Assembly (NCBI RefSeq): GCF_008275125.1
Contig: NZ_CP043473.1
Location: forward strand, 372,001 to 436,000
Reading direction: 5' to 3'
Length of the DNA stretch: 64,000 nt
Source of the DNA: Chromobacterium paludis
GTDB lineage: Bacteria > Pseudomonadota > Gammaproteobacteria > Burkholderiales > Chromobacteriaceae
The notes beneath the pieces were generated by a model. It made no database searches. It saw nothing but the letters and a program-made list of their open reading frames with translations, and was not told the origin of the DNA. A program made the translations under genes and the position numbers. This document shows, piece by piece, positions 38,372 through 48,993 of this stretch (position 1 is the first letter of the stretch; each line of letters starts with the position of its first letter).

Positions 38372-38439
38372 GTCGTTGTCTTGCCAGCCATCTAAACCGA
38401 AGCGCGGACGAGTGGGAATAGCCAGCGGGAAACAACGTA

Positions 38440-38455
38440 TGTTAATTTTTGAACA
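38440..38455. promoter_or_regulatory. Candidate LysR-type operator TGTT-N8-AACA
   Basis: The dyad TGTT-AATTTTTG-AACA lies in the 145-bp gap between the divergent GMC operon and lysR. It is AT-rich, as LysR binding sites (T-N11-A) usually are. Role inferred from position and symmetry. Confidence 0.4.
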
Positions 38456-38516
38456 ACATTCTGCCCGCCGGGCCGCTTTTTCGTGTGCGGGCGCACAATC
38501 TTGTTGCGGGAAGACC

Positions 38517-39440
38517 ATGTTCGACTGGAACGATGTCCGCTTTTTCCTGGCCTTGCAGCGCTGCGGCAAATTGCTGGGGGCCGCCAAGCAACTGGGCACC
38601 ACGCATGCCACGGTGGCGCGCCATATCGCCGCGCTGGAGCGGGTGCTGGGCCAGCCCTTGTTTCTGCAGCAGGCGGACGGCTACACGTTGACGGCGGCGG
38701 GACGCCAGCTCTTGCCTTTGGCCGAGTCTTTGGAGAACACCGCCTCGCAGATGCTGGACGGCGCCCGGAAGGGGCCGGCCGAGGTCAGCGGCGTGGTGAG
38801 GCTGGGCGCGCCCGAGGGCTTGGGCGCCTTGTTTCTGGCGCGGCACATGCCAGCCTTGATGGCGCGCTATCCGGATTTAGAGATCGATCTGGTGGCGGTG
38901 CCGCGCTTCGTCAGCCTGACCAGCCGCGAGGTGGACATCGCCATTTCCCTGGAGCGGCCGCAGGCTAATCTGGTGGTGACGCGCAAGCTCACCGACTACT
39001 GTCTGGGCCTGTACGCCACGCCTTCCTATCTGGCTGCCCAGCCGGCCATCCATGAGCGCGAGGACTTGAACGGCCACGCCATCCTGGGCTATGTCGACGA
39101 CTTGCTGTTCTCGCGCGAGCTGATGTTCCACCACGGCCTGTGCCGCCATCCGCGCATTCCCTTGCGCAGCACCAGCGTGGTGGCGCAAAAGGAGGCGGCG
39201 CTGACCGATGGCGGCATCGCGGTGCTGCCGTATTACATGACCTATGACGATCCGCGCTTGCAGCACATCCTGCCAGACTTGCGCATCATCCGTTCCTACT
39301 GGATCAGCGGGCGCAGCAATATCCGCCGCACCCTGCGCTACCGCGTGGTGTGGGACTACGTGGTGGAGCTGTGCCAGCGCATGCAGTGGCTCTTGCTGCA
39401 ACAGCCAATTCAGCTAAATGGATCAATCGACGCGGTATAG
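38517..39440 (+). CDS. LysR-family regulator of the GMC/MHS operon (inferred)
   Basis: 307 aa. The N-terminal HTH has KLLGAAKQLGTTHATVARHIAALERVLGQPLF (split: KLLGAAKQLGTT, then ATVARHIAALE). The effector domain begins at VSGVVRLGAPEGLGALF. It is divergent from the GMC oxidoreductase by 145 bp, so it probably controls that operon and itself. The AraC/GyrI gene begins 9 bp after its stop. ATG 38517 is chosen because it starts the HTH domain (MFDWNDVRFFLALQ). Confidence 0.9.
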   Translation: MFDWNDVRFFLALQRCGKLLGAAKQLGTTHATVARHIAALERVLGQPLFLQQADGYTLTAAGRQLLPLAESLENTASQMLDGARKGPAEVSGVVRLGAPEGLGALFLARHMPALMARYPDLEIDLVAVPRFVSLTSREVDIAISLERPQANLVVTRKLTDYCLGLYATPSYLAAQPAIHEREDLNGHAILGYVDDLLFSRELMFHHGLCRHPRIPLRSTSVVAQKEAALTDGGIAVLPYYMTYDDPRLQHILPDLRIIRSYWISGRSNIRRTLRYRVVWDYVVELCQRMQWLLLQQPIQLNGSIDAV

Positions 39441-39449
39441 GCTCACTTC

Positions 39450-40313
39450 ATGAGAACGCTTTATCGCAACGGCGGCCCGGATTCGCCGTACCTGTGGCGG
39501 ATGCTGCGGGCGCTGGACTACCTGTGGCGTCATCTGGACGGCCCGGCATCGTTGGAAAGGCTGGCGGAGGAGGCCTGCCTGTCGCCTTATCACTTCCATC
39601 GCGTGTATCGCGGCTTGATGGCCGAGACGGTGGGCGAAACCCGGCAGCGGTTGTTGCTGCACCGCGCGGCTGGGCAGTTGGCCGGCGGCTCGCTGCCTTT
39701 GTCTAGGGTGGCGGCACGCGCCGGCTACGGCGGCGCCGCGGCTTTCGTCCGCGCCTTCGCCAGGGCTTATGGCGAGAGTCCGGGCCGTTACCGGCAGCGC
39801 AGGGCGTTCATTGCTAGGCAAAACTGGGAGGCCGTGATGCATGAAGTGACATTGATCAAACAGGACAAGGGGCTGACGGTGCTGATGCGCCGCCATGTGG
39901 GCAGTTATATGGAGATCGGCCAGGCCTTCGGCGCTTTGCAGGCCATCAGCCCGGGCTGCGCGGTCGGCGACGAGCCTGGGCGCGTGTTTGGAATATACCT
40001 GGATGATCCGGAACAGACGGAGGAGGCCAAGCTGCGCTCCATCGCCTGCGTGATGGTGCCGAGTGGGTGGGAAGGGCGGCCGCTGCCGGATGGGTTCGAG
40101 TGGGGCGAGATCCCCGCCGCAGAATACGCCTGCGTGACGCACCAGGGGCCGTACGCGGAGTTGTCCACGACTTGGTCCTGGCTGTACCGGCACTGGCTGC
40201 CCGGCAGCGGGCGCGTGCCCGGCGAAGTGCCGTGCGTGGAAGAGTATTTGAATTCGCCGTACGACAATCCGCCCACCGCCTTGCGCACCCGGCTGATGCT
40301 GTCCCTGGCGTGA
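39450..40313 (+). CDS. AraC-type regulator with GyrI-like effector domain
   Basis: 287 aa. The N-terminal AraC/XylS domain has two HTH motifs (ERLAEEACLSPYHFHRVYRG and SRVAARAGYGGAAAFVRAF). The C-terminal GyrI-like small-molecule-binding domain begins near 130 (HEVTLIKQDKGLTVLMRRHV) and ends PCVEEYLNSP. This architecture matches Rob/BmrR-type multidrug or stress sensors. It follows lysR by 9 bp, likely in the same transcript, and is closed by a strong terminator. Confidence 0.9.
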   Translation: MRTLYRNGGPDSPYLWRMLRALDYLWRHLDGPASLERLAEEACLSPYHFHRVYRGLMAETVGETRQRLLLHRAAGQLAGGSLPLSRVAARAGYGGAAAFVRAFARAYGESPGRYRQRRAFIARQNWEAVMHEVTLIKQDKGLTVLMRRHVGSYMEIGQAFGALQAISPGCAVGDEPGRVFGIYLDDPEQTEEAKLRSIACVMVPSGWEGRPLPDGFEWGEIPAAEYACVTHQGPYAELSTTWSWLYRHWLPGSGRVPGEVPCVEEYLNSPYDNPPTALRTRLMLSLA

Positions 40314-40326
40314 GCGCTGGGCGCAA

Positions 40327-40356
40327 AAAAGCCCGCGTCGTCTGACGCGGGCTTTT
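40327..40356. terminator. Bidirectional terminator between araC-type gene and guaB
   Basis: AAAAGCCCGCGTC-GTCT-GACGCGGGCTTTT followed by GTTTT. It serves the convergent genes. Confidence 0.88.
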
Positions 40357-40376
40357 GTTTTCCAGCGTGAACCGGC

Positions 40377-41849
<1,473 letters not shown>

Positions 41850-41981
41850 TTAGGCGGCAAAGCCGCATTGTACCGGATAGGCGGACGTTCTGCAAAAGCA
41901 AGCGGCAGCCTGGTTTTGCGCGGCCGGGGGGCAGGCCTTACAATCCGGAACATACAGCCAAAGGGTTGCGGAGATAGGACG

Positions 41982-42413
41982 ATGAAGTCATCTGTAGTAT
42001 GGACGTTTTTGCTGGTTTTGCTGCTGCCGGCCGTCGCCTCGGCCGAGGTCTATACCTGGACCGACGCCAGCGGAAAAAAAGTGTATTCCGATCAGCCGCC
42101 GCCCAATGTCAACGCGCGCCGGCTAAATGTGAAGGCAACGCCGGCGCCGCTGCCGGCCTCTGCGCCTCCGCAGGAAAAGAAGGCGGAGAAAAGGCAGGAA
42201 GCCAAAACGGCCGCGTCCGACAGCGCGGCCATGGCCGAGGCCAACGCCAAGATCAAGGCGCAAAACTGCAAGACGGCGAAGGAGCGTCTGTCTTCGCTGC
42301 AGCTGAATGGGCGCATCCGCCTGCAGGGTTCCACCGCGTTGGCCACCGATGCCCAGCGCAACGAGATGATCCGCCAGGCCCAGAAAGACGTGCAGACCTG
42401 GTGCAATAAATAA
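41982..42413 (+). CDS. DUF4124-domain exported protein
   Basis: 143 aa. It has a signal peptide (TFLLVLLLPAVASA), then the DUF4124 core EVYTWTDASGKKVYSDQPPP. A charged Ala/Lys/Glu-rich helix follows, then a C-terminal region with two Cys (AQNCKTAK, TWCNK). It is likely periplasmic; the family function is unknown. Its TAA is directly followed by the GTG of uvrC with no gap, so the two are co-transcribed and possibly coupled. Confidence 0.85.
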   Translation: MKSSVVWTFLLVLLLPAVASAEVYTWTDASGKKVYSDQPPPNVNARRLNVKATPAPLPASAPPQEKKAEKRQEAKTAASDSAAMAEANAKIKAQNCKTAKERLSSLQLNGRIRLQGSTALATDAQRNEMIRQAQKDVQTWCNK

Positions 42414-44219
42414 GTGGCCGCAAGCGAATTCGATTATCAGAACGTGCTGCAGAATCTGCCGTCCTTGCCCGGCGTTTACCGCATGCTGGATCAGGACGGC
42501 AAGGTGCTGTACGTGGGCAAGGCGATAGACCTGAAGCGCCGCGTCAGCTCCTATTTCCAGAAAAACGACCTCAGCCCGCGCATCCGGCTGATGGTGAAAC
42601 AGATCGCCAATATCGAGACCACGGTCACACGCTCCGAGGCCGAAGCGCTGATTCTGGAAAACAATCTGATCAAGGCGCTGGCGCCGCGCTACAACATCTT
42701 GTTCCGCGACGACAAGTCCTATCCCTATCTGATGTTCAGCGACCACGATTTTCCGCAGATGGCTTATTTTCGCGGCGAGCCCAAGAAACCCAACCAGTAT
42801 TTCGGACCGTATCCCAACGGTTACGCCGTGCGCGAGAGCATGCAGATCCTGCAGAAAGTGTTCCGCCTGCGCACCTGCGAGGACGCCGTGTTCGCCAACC
42901 GCTCCCGCCCCTGTCTTCTTTACCAGATCAAACGCTGCTCCGGCCCCTGCGTGGAACATATCAGCAAGGACGAGTACGCGGCCGACGTGGCCAGCGCGGT
43001 GGCTTTTCTGAATGGCCGGCAGAGCGAGCTGATAGACGCGCTGACCCAACGCATGGCGGCGGCGGCCGAGGCCATGGAATTCGAACAGGCGGCCGAGCTG
43101 CGCGACCAGATTCAGGCGCTGGCGCGGGTGCAGGAAAAGCAGTTCGTCGCCAGCAACCAGAGCCAGCAGGACTGCGACGTGGTGGCTGCGGCCATGCGCG
43201 ATGGGCTGCCCTGCGTCAATTTGGTGATGATACGAGGCGGTCGCCACCTGGGCGACAAGAGCCATTTCCCGGTGGGCGGCGAAGCCGACACGCCGGACGA
43301 AATCCTGCAGGCCTTTGTCGCCCAGCATTACCAGCAGGCTGCGGTGCCGGCGGCGCTGGTGGCGAGCGGCGAACTGGACGAGGCCTTGCAGCAGTTTCTG
43401 CACGAGCGCGCCGGCCGCAAGGTTTACATCGTAAGCAATCCGATAGGCGAGCGGCGGGTGTGGCTGGAAATGGCGCAGAAAAACGCCGAGCTGGCCATCA
43501 TGCAGAAGCTGGGCAGCAAGGCCACGCAGGCGCAGCGCCTGGCGCAATTAAACGAGGCGCTGGAGTTGGAAGACGCCGCGCGCTTCGAATGTTTCGACAT
43601 CAGCCACACCATGGGCGAGGCCACGGTGGCGTCCTGCGTGGTGTACGACAAGGGCGCGATGCAACCCACCGAATACCGGCGCTTCAACATCACCACCGCC
43701 GCGCCGGGCGACGATTACGCGGCCATGCGCGAGGCCCTGTCACGCCGCTATGGCAAACTGGCGCAAGGTGAAGGGCGATTGCCGGACGCCCTCTTCATTG
43801 ATGGAGGCAAGGGCCAGGTGGGGGTGGCGCTGGAAGTGCTGGGCGAGCTGGGGCTGAATCTGCCCATCGTCGGCATCGCCAAGGGCGAGGAGCGCAAACC
43901 CGGCCTGGAAACGCTGATCCTGCCCTATCTGGAAAAGACGCTACAATTGCGCCAGGATCATCCCGCGCTGCATTTGATCCAGACCGTGCGCGACGAGGCG
44001 CATCGCTTCGCCATCACCGGCCACCGCGCGCGGCGGGCCAAGGCGCGGACCTCGTCGACGCTGGAGGACATTCCGGGCATCGGCGCCAAGCGCCGCCAGC
44101 AGCTGCTGACGCGCTTTGGCGGTCTGCGCGGCGTGGCGGCGGCCAGCGTGGACGATCTGGCGCAGGTGGATGGCATCAGCCGGACGCTGGCGGAAAAGAT
44201 TTACAATGCGCTGCATTAG
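42414..44219 (+). CDS. uvrC: Excinuclease ABC subunit C
   Basis: 601 aa. The N-terminal GIY-YIG nuclease has [19 protein letters not shown] (about 17-35). A Cys cluster in [15 protein letters not shown]...RCSGPC follows, and then the UVR helix near 205-235. The C-terminal RNase H-like nuclease has [11 protein letters not shown] and LFIDGGKGQ. Two helix-hairpin-helix motifs end the protein ([15 protein letters not shown]). It makes both incisions in nucleotide-excision repair. The GTG start abuts the upstream stop codon; no good Shine-Dalgarno is seen, which supports coupled translation. Confidence 0.96.
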   Translation: MAASEFDYQNVLQNLPSLPGVYRMLDQDGKVLYVGKAIDLKRRVSSYFQKNDLSPRIRLMVKQIANIETTVTRSEAEALILENNLIKALAPRYNILFRDDKSYPYLMFSDHDFPQMAYFRGEPKKPNQYFGPYPNGYAVRESMQILQKVFRLRTCEDAVFANRSRPCLLYQIKRCSGPCVEHISKDEYAADVASAVAFLNGRQSELIDALTQRMAAAAEAMEFEQAAELRDQIQALARVQEKQFVASNQSQQDCDVVAAAMRDGLPCVNLVMIRGGRHLGDKSHFPVGGEADTPDEILQAFVAQHYQQAAVPAALVASGELDEALQQFLHERAGRKVYIVSNPIGERRVWLEMAQKNAELAIMQKLGSKATQAQRLAQLNEALELEDAARFECFDISHTMGEATVASCVVYDKGAMQPTEYRRFNITTAAPGDDYAAMREALSRRYGKLAQGEGRLPDALFIDGGKGQVGVALEVLGELGLNLPIVGIAKGEERKPGLETLILPYLEKTLQLRQDHPALHLIQTVRDEAHRFAITGHRARRAKARTSSTLEDIPGIGAKRRQQLLTRFGGLRGVAAASVDDLAQVDGISRTLAEKIYNALH

Positions 44220-44311
44220 ATGATGTGATGGCAAGCGGTCGCCGCCCCTGATCCAGGCTCGGGGCGGCGGCGGCGTTGTAGACGAGCCTGAAAGCGACAA
44301 GACCAAGACCA

Positions 44312-44893
44312 ATGCCCTTCAATTTGCCGATTTTACTGACCTGGATCCGGGTGGCCCTGATTCCGATCTGCGTGGCGGTGTTCTTTCTGCCGGACTCCAT
44401 CTTGCTGCTGCATAGCCGCAACGCCGTAGGGGCCGGCATTTTCGCATTGGCCGCCGCCACCGACTGGCTGGACGGCTATCTGGCGCGCAAACTGGGCCAG
44501 ACGTCTGCCTTCGGCGCCTTCCTCGATCCGGTGGCGGATAAGCTGATTGTCGCCGCCGCCTTGATCCTCTTGGTGCAATTGGGCCGCACCGAGGGCTGGA
44601 TGGCGATGATCATCATCGGCCGCGAGATCACCATTTCGGCGCTGCGCGAATGGATGGCGGGCATGGGCAGCCGCAGCAGCGTGGCGGTGGCCTATATCGG
44701 CAAGCTGAAAACCGCCGCGCAAATGCTGGCGATCACGCTGTTGCTATACGACGGCGCCTTGTTGCCGGGCCTGGATGCGCGCTGGCTGGGAAATTTTTCC
44801 ATGTACCTTGCTGTCATATTGACTTTGTGGTCAATGGTTTATTACCTGCAGATGGCGGCCAAGGAGTTTGCGGGGAAAAAAATAGATGTTTGA
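44312..44893 (+). CDS. pgsA: CDP-diacylglycerol-glycerol-3-phosphate 3-phosphatidyltransferase
   Basis: 193 aa inner-membrane enzyme making phosphatidylglycerol phosphate. The CDP-alcohol transferase motif D-G-AR-G-D-D is seen in TDWLDGYLARKLGQTSAFGA followed by FLDPVADKL (about 55-85). Several hydrophobic helices surround it. It follows uvrC by 92 bp, which contains a GC hairpin without a T-run. The uvrC-pgsA-tRNA-Gly order is common in proteobacteria. Confidence 0.95.
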   Translation: MPFNLPILLTWIRVALIPICVAVFFLPDSILLLHSRNAVGAGIFALAAATDWLDGYLARKLGQTSAFGAFLDPVADKLIVAAALILLVQLGRTEGWMAMIIIGREITISALREWMAGMGSRSSVAVAYIGKLKTAAQMLAITLLLYDGALLPGLDARWLGNFSMYLAVILTLWSMVYYLQMAAKEFAGKKIDV

Positions 44894-44897
44894 GGTG

Positions 44898-44925
44898 TTG
44901 ACAGCGCGGATCAAATCTCTATAAT
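44898..44925 (+). promoter_or_regulatory. Strong promoter of the tRNA array
   Basis: Consensus TTGACA (44898-44903), a 16-bp spacer, and consensus TATAAT (44920-44925). It lies just after the pgsA stop and about 70 bp before the first tRNA. Confidence 0.85.
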
Positions 44926-44995
44926 TCGCAGTCTCTCGCCGCCACTGACGAAGCGGCAGCGAGATCAAGTTAAGCGTTGTAGCAAGTTACGCAGC

Positions 44996-45071
44996 GCGGG
45001 AATAGCTCAGTTGGTAGAGCGCAACCTTGCCAAGGTTGAGGTCGCGAGTTCGAGCCTCGTTTCCCGCTCCA
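44996..45071 (+). tRNA. tRNA-Gly(GCC) copy 1
   Basis: 76 nt, cloverleaf with anticodon GCC in ACCTTGCCAAGGT, T-loop GTTCGAGC, and encoded CCA. It is first of five identical copies. Confidence 0.97.
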
Positions 45072-45093
45072 GTAGCCTGAAACAATTTGCGAT

Positions 45094-45169
45094 GCGGGAA
45101 TAGCTCAGTTGGTAGAGCGCAACCTTGCCAAGGTTGAGGTCGCGAGTTCGAGCCTCGTTTCCCGCTCCA
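45094..45169 (+). tRNA. tRNA-Gly(GCC) copy 2
   Basis: 76 nt, same sequence as copy 1, anticodon GCC, encoded CCA; 22-bp spacer from copy 1. Confidence 0.97.
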
Positions 45170-45191
45170 GTAGCTTGAAATCATTTGTGAT

Positions 45192-45267
45192 GCGGGAATA
45201 GCTCAGTTGGTAGAGCGCAACCTTGCCAAGGTTGAGGTCGCGAGTTCGAGCCTCGTTTCCCGCTCCA
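45192..45267 (+). tRNA. tRNA-Gly(GCC) copy 3
   Basis: 76 nt, identical to copy 1. The spacer before it resembles the previous spacer (AGTAG.CTGAAA/TTGAAA), which suggests unit duplication. Confidence 0.97.
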
Positions 45268-45288
45268 AACAAGTTTGAAATCTGCAAT

Positions 45289-45364
45289 GCGGGAATAGCT
45301 CAGTTGGTAGAGCGCAACCTTGCCAAGGTTGAGGTCGCGAGTTCGAGCCTCGTTTCCCGCTCCA
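45289..45364 (+). tRNA. tRNA-Gly(GCC) copy 4
   Basis: 76 nt, identical to copy 1, encoded CCA; 21-bp spacer. Confidence 0.97.
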
Positions 45365-45394
45365 GCATCAAACTTGAACAATTAGATTTGCCAT

Positions 45395-45470
45395 GCGGGA
45401 ATAGCTCAGTTGGTAGAGCGCAACCTTGCCAAGGTTGAGGTCGCGAGTTCGAGCCTCGTTTCCCGCTCCA
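45395..45470 (+). tRNA. tRNA-Gly(GCC) copy 5
   Basis: 76 nt, identical to copy 1, encoded CCA; followed after 46 bp by tRNA-Cys. Confidence 0.97.
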
Positions 45471-45516
45471 AAATTCAGATTGATCGGATATCATACGGTC
45501 AATCAGCCGCTTAAGC

Positions 45517-45590
45517 GGCGGGGTAGCAAAGTGGTTATGCAGCGGATTGCAAATCCGTCTACGCCGGTTCGATTCCGACCCCCGCCTCCA
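45517..45590 (+). tRNA. tRNA-Cys(GCA)
   Basis: 74 nt, anticodon GCA in GGATTGCAAATCC, T-arm GGTTCGATTCC, encoded CCA. It is the last gene of the array before a terminator. Confidence 0.97.
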
Positions 45591-45593
45591 GAT

Positions 45594-45627
45594 AAAACCC
45601 CGTAAGTCAAAGACTTACGGGGTTTTT
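45594..45627 (+). terminator. Terminator of the tRNA array
   Basis: AAAACCCCGTAAGTC-AAA-GACTTACGGGGTTTTT, a near-perfect stem with a T-run directly after tRNA-Cys. Confidence 0.92.
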
Positions 45628-46126
45628 GTTTCGGCCTTGCGCGCTGTTTCTGGCATGCTGGCGCAAAGCATGGATGTTCTTTTGGTGCCGGCGTCAAACC
45701 GGCTCTCTTGTTGGGTTGATCAAAGCCGGCCAAGCGCGCTTGGCGCTTGACATGCGCCTACGCGACTCAGAATTAGAGCAAAAATGAGCGGCCTCGTTTT
45801 ATTGCCGCATTGTTGATAACATATATAGGTTTCTGTGCCATAAGTATTGCTTACTGTCATGCCTATAAAATATTTCAGGCGAATGATCGTAATGATTTTA
45901 TGCATGGGCCATGCTTTAACTTTGGAATGGGTGTTGACGCGTCGTTGACAGTCCAGGCCTTTGTCGCTAAAGTTCACCACTTCATTAAATGGCAATGCTT
46001 TAAAATCAAACGCATGCCCTGATAAAATCGGGGCGTATTTGTCAGTGCGACGCATTTTGATTGCGCGTTCTGGCGGGTGGTTGAAGCGTCGCCAGGCCTG
46101 ATGATGGGCTTGATATTTAATATGCA
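45628..46126. other. Gene-free stretch between tRNA-Cys and tRNA-Leu
   Basis: About 500 bp, mixed composition and AT-rich in the middle. No gene is supported. A perfect 16-bp palindrome, GCCAAGCG/CGCTTGGC, lies at 45729-45744. The minus-strand open frame here continues into the antisense of tRNA-Leu and is not credible as a gene. No integrase or direct repeats of a tRNA 3' end are seen. Confidence 0.5.
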
Positions 46127-46156
46127 TTGTCAGTCCACCTTGCTCTGGGCTACAAT
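46127..46156 (+). promoter_or_regulatory. Promoter of tRNA-Leu
   Basis: TTGTCA (46127-46132), an 18-bp spacer, and TACAAT (46151-46156), placing the start about 7 nt before the mature tRNA. Confidence 0.7.
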
Positions 46157-46170
46157 CCCCTGCTTTGTCA

Positions 46171-46255
46171 GCCCCGGTGGTGAAATTGGTAGACACAAGG
46201 GACTTAAAATCCCTCGGCTTCGGCTGTGCCGGTTCGACCCCGGCCCGGGGCACCA
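46171..46255 (+). tRNA. tRNA-Leu(TAA)
   Basis: 85 nt class II tRNA with a long variable arm. The anticodon is TAA in GGGACTTAAAATCCC, and CCA is encoded. It has its own promoter. Confidence 0.96.
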
Positions 46256-46435
46256 TCAATGACGAGGGCGACGCGATGTTTGCCTCGTGCCGATGCCGAC
46301 TGGATTTAACCGGGACGCATTAAAATGACGCCGTATGGCGCGCATCGTCTAAACTGGACAAGTGGCCGGTTGCATCACGCCTCTTGATTGGGCAGCATGC
46401 GCTGTCTTTGCATCAATGGATCTAGATAGAAGTTC

Positions 46436-46876
46436 ATGAAGCCAAATACTGAAACGGCACTCGGTGCTGCTCTCAAGTCTGCTGTTCAAAGCCTGTCCAA
46501 GAAAAAGCAGACCGAGATGATTGCGGATCACATCTACGGCAAGTTCGACGTGTTCCGCCAGTTTCGTCCCCTGGCGCTCGGTATCCATGAGAGCCTGATT
46601 GCCTCGCTGCCCCAGTTCGAACCGGCCCTGATTTCGCGCGTGGTGGCCAACCACTGCCGCAAGCCGCGTTACCTGAAATCCCTGGCGCGCGGCGGCAAAC
46701 GCTTCGACTTGGCCGGCAAGCCGCAAGGCGAAGTCAGCGCCGAGGAAAAGCGCGCCGCCGAGCTGCAGATGCAGCCGAAGAATGCGCCGGCTGCGGAAAC
46801 CTCGCCGGCGCCTGAAGCTGTCGCGCCCGCCGCGGTTGAGGCGGCGCAGCCGCAAGAAGGCCAGGCTGAGTCCTGA
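46436..46876 (+). CDS. proQ: ProQ/FinO-domain RNA chaperone
   Basis: 146 aa. The FinO/ProQ RNA-binding domain covers about 28-95: IADHIYGKFDVFRQFRPLAL, GIHESLIASLPQFE, VVANHCRKPRYLKSLARGGK. A short acidic, Ala/Pro-rich tail follows. It is smaller than E. coli ProQ and close to the minimal NMB1681-type proteins of Neisseria, which bind structured RNA. Naming as ProQ is by domain only. A terminator follows before htpG. Confidence 0.88.
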   Translation: MKPNTETALGAALKSAVQSLSKKKQTEMIADHIYGKFDVFRQFRPLALGIHESLIASLPQFEPALISRVVANHCRKPRYLKSLARGGKRFDLAGKPQGEVSAEEKRAAELQMQPKNAPAAETSPAPEAVAPAAVEAAQPQEGQAES

Positions 46877-46897
46877 CGCTTGCCCGCCCGACGCAAG

Positions 46898-46925
46898 AAA
46901 GCCCTGTCGCCTGACAGGGCTTTTT
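46898..46925 (+). terminator. Terminator of the proQ-like gene
   Basis: AAAGCCCTGTC-GCCT-GACAGGGCTTTTT, just upstream of the htpG promoter. Confidence 0.9.
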
Positions 46926-46936
46926 GCATCATGGGG

Positions 46937-46964
46937 CTTGAAAAGCGGAGAACGAACACCATCT
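46937..46964 (+). promoter_or_regulatory. Sigma-32 (RpoH) type heat-shock promoter of htpG
   Basis: CTTGAAA (46937-46943), a 13-nt spacer, and CACCATCT (46957-46964) match the RpoH consensus CTTGAAA/CCCCATNT with one mismatch. It starts about 60 bp before the htpG ATG. Confidence 0.75.
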
Positions 46965-46999
46965 CCCGGCTATCGCCAACCTCAATCACATTGACGACC

Positions 47000-48895
47000 A
47001 TGAGTGCACAGAAAGAAACCCTGGGTTTTCAGACCGAAGTAAAACAGCTGCTGAAGCTGATGATCCACTCCTTGTACTCCAACAAGGAGATCTTCCTGCG
47101 TGAACTGATCTCCAATGCATCCGACGCTGCCGACAAGCTGCGCTTCGAGGGCATGGCCAAGCCGGAGCTGTTCGAGGACGATCCGGTGCTGAAGATTCGC
47201 ATCACCTTCGACAAGGATGCCCGCACCGTCACCATCGCCGACAACGGCATCGGCATGAGCCGCGACGAAGTGGTGGCCAATATCGGCACCATCGCCAAGT
47301 CCGGCACCAAGGCCTTCTTCGAGCAGCTGTCCGGCGACGCCAAGAAGGACGCCAACCTGATCGGCCAGTTCGGCGTCGGCTTCTACTCCGCCTTCATCGT
47401 CGCCGACAAGGTGGCGCTGACGACTCGCCGCGCCGGCGAAGCCGTGGCCACCCGTTGGGAATCCCACGGTGAGGGCGAATACACGCTGGAGCAGGTGGAA
47501 AAGGCCGGCCGCGGCACGGAGATCGTGCTGCACCTGAAAGAAGGCGAAGACGAGCTGCTGAACGACTGGCGCCTGAAGGGCATTGTCCGCAAGTATTCCG
47601 ACCACATCTCCATCCCGATCGAAATGAAGAAGGGCGCCGGTTACGGCGAAGACGGCGAGGTGAGCAATAGCGACGAGCTGGAGGTGGTCAACTCCGCCTC
47701 CGCGCTGTGGACCCGTTCCAAGAGCGACATCACGGAAGAGCAGTATCAGGAATTCTACAAGCACGTCGCCCACGACTTCACCGAGCCGCTGGCCTGGAGC
47801 CATGCCCGCGTGGAAGGCCGCCAGGAATACACGGAACTGCTGTATATCCCGTCGCGCGCGCCGTTCGACATGTACGACCGTGAGCGCAAGCAGGGCGTGA
47901 AGCTGTATGTGCGCCGCGTCTTCATCATGGAAGACACCGAAAAGCTGATGCCGCATTACCTGCGCTTCGTGCGCGGCGTGATCGACAGCAACGACCTGCC
48001 GCTGAACGTATCGCGCGAAATCCTGCAAGAGAGCAAGGACATCGACGCTATCCGCGCCGGCTGCGTGAAGAAAGTGTTGGGTCTCTTGGAAGACCTGTCC
48101 GCCAACCAGCCGGAAAAATACGGCGCGTTCTGGAAGGAATTCGGCCAGGTGCTGAAGGAAGGCGTGGGCGAGGACTTCGCCAACAAGGAGCGCATCGCCA
48201 AGCTGCTGCGCTTCACCACAACAGCCTCCGAAGGCGAGGAGCCTGGCGTCACGCTGGCCGACTATATCGGCCGCATGAAGGAAGGCCAGGACAAGATCTA
48301 CTACATCACCGCCGATACGCTGGCCGCCGCCAAGAATAGCCCGCACTTGGAAGTGTTCAAGAAGAAGGGCGTGGAGGTGCTGCTGCTGACCGACCGCGTC
48401 GACGAGTGGGTGGTGGGCTCCTTGTTCGAGTTTGAAGGCAAGCAGTTGCAGTCTGTCGCCAAGGGCGCGCTGGACTTGGGCAAGTTGGAAGACGAAGCCG
48501 ACAAGGAAGCGCAAAAGCAGGTGGAAGAGGCTTCCAAGCCGGTGGTGGAGAAAGTGCAGAAGGCGCTGGGCGACAAGGTGAAGGAAGTGCGCGCCACCGC
48601 CCGCCTGGTGGAAAGCCCGGCCTGCCTGGTGGCCGGCGAGCATGACATGAGCGCCCACCTGGAACGCATGTTGAAGGCCGCCGGCCAGAAGGTGGAAGGC
48701 AGCAAGCCGACGCTGGAAATCAATCCGGAACACGTGCTGGTGAAGCGCTTGGCCGAGGAGTCCGACGAGGTCCGCGCCGGCGATCTGGCCGCCGTGCTGT
48801 ACGACCAGGCCCTGCTGGCAGAGGGCGGCAAGCTGGAAGACCCGGCCTCCTTCGTCAAGCGCATCAACAAGCTGATGCTGGAGCTGTCGGCCTAA
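47000..48895 (+). CDS. htpG: Hsp90-family molecular chaperone HtpG
   Basis: 631 aa, normal length. The GHKL ATPase domain has [19 protein letters not shown] with the catalytic Glu, [14 protein letters not shown], and [16 protein letters not shown]. The middle and C-terminal dimerisation domains are complete. It helps fold client proteins under stress in the cytoplasm. The ATG at 47000 starts [14 protein letters not shown], the usual HtpG N-terminus. An RpoH-type promoter lies upstream. Confidence 0.97.
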   Translation: MSAQKETLGFQTEVKQLLKLMIHSLYSNKEIFLRELISNASDAADKLRFEGMAKPELFEDDPVLKIRITFDKDARTVTIADNGIGMSRDEVVANIGTIAKSGTKAFFEQLSGDAKKDANLIGQFGVGFYSAFIVADKVALTTRRAGEAVATRWESHGEGEYTLEQVEKAGRGTEIVLHLKEGEDELLNDWRLKGIVRKYSDHISIPIEMKKGAGYGEDGEVSNSDELEVVNSASALWTRSKSDITEEQYQEFYKHVAHDFTEPLAWSHARVEGRQEYTELLYIPSRAPFDMYDRERKQGVKLYVRRVFIMEDTEKLMPHYLRFVRGVIDSNDLPLNVSREILQESKDIDAIRAGCVKKVLGLLEDLSANQPEKYGAFWKEFGQVLKEGVGEDFANKERIAKLLRFTTTASEGEEPGVTLADYIGRMKEGQDKIYYITADTLAAAKNSPHLEVFKKKGVEVLLLTDRVDEWVVGSLFEFEGKQLQSVAKGALDLGKLEDEADKEAQKQVEEASKPVVEKVQKALGDKVKEVRATARLVESPACLVAGEHDMSAHLERMLKAAGQKVEGSKPTLEINPEHVLVKRLAEESDEVRAGDLAAVLYDQALLAEGGKLEDPASFVKRINKLMLELSA

Positions 48896-48913
48896 ACCGC
48901 AGCCGTTTCCGCC

Positions 48914-48947
48914 AAAACCGCCCCGCCGCCAGGCGCGGCGGTTTTTT
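48914..48947 (+). terminator. Terminator of htpG
   Basis: A GC stem (CCGCCGC with GCGGCGG) flanked by AAAA on the left and T6 on the right. Confidence 0.85.
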
Positions 48948-48993
48948 CATGCGCGGCTTGCTATCATGTCGATTTCATTGTCTGGAATCTGCG

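Noticed and set aside
44987..45494. Minus-strand open frames encoding repeated NEARTRDLNLGKVALYQLSY or GSNSRPQPWQGCALPTEL
   Set aside because: They are antisense translations of the five identical tRNA-Gly genes, not proteins.
45720..46259. 179-codon minus-strand frame starting PRAGVEPAQPKPRDFKSLV
   Set aside because: Its start is the antisense of tRNA-Leu; the rest has no coding signal or ribosome site.
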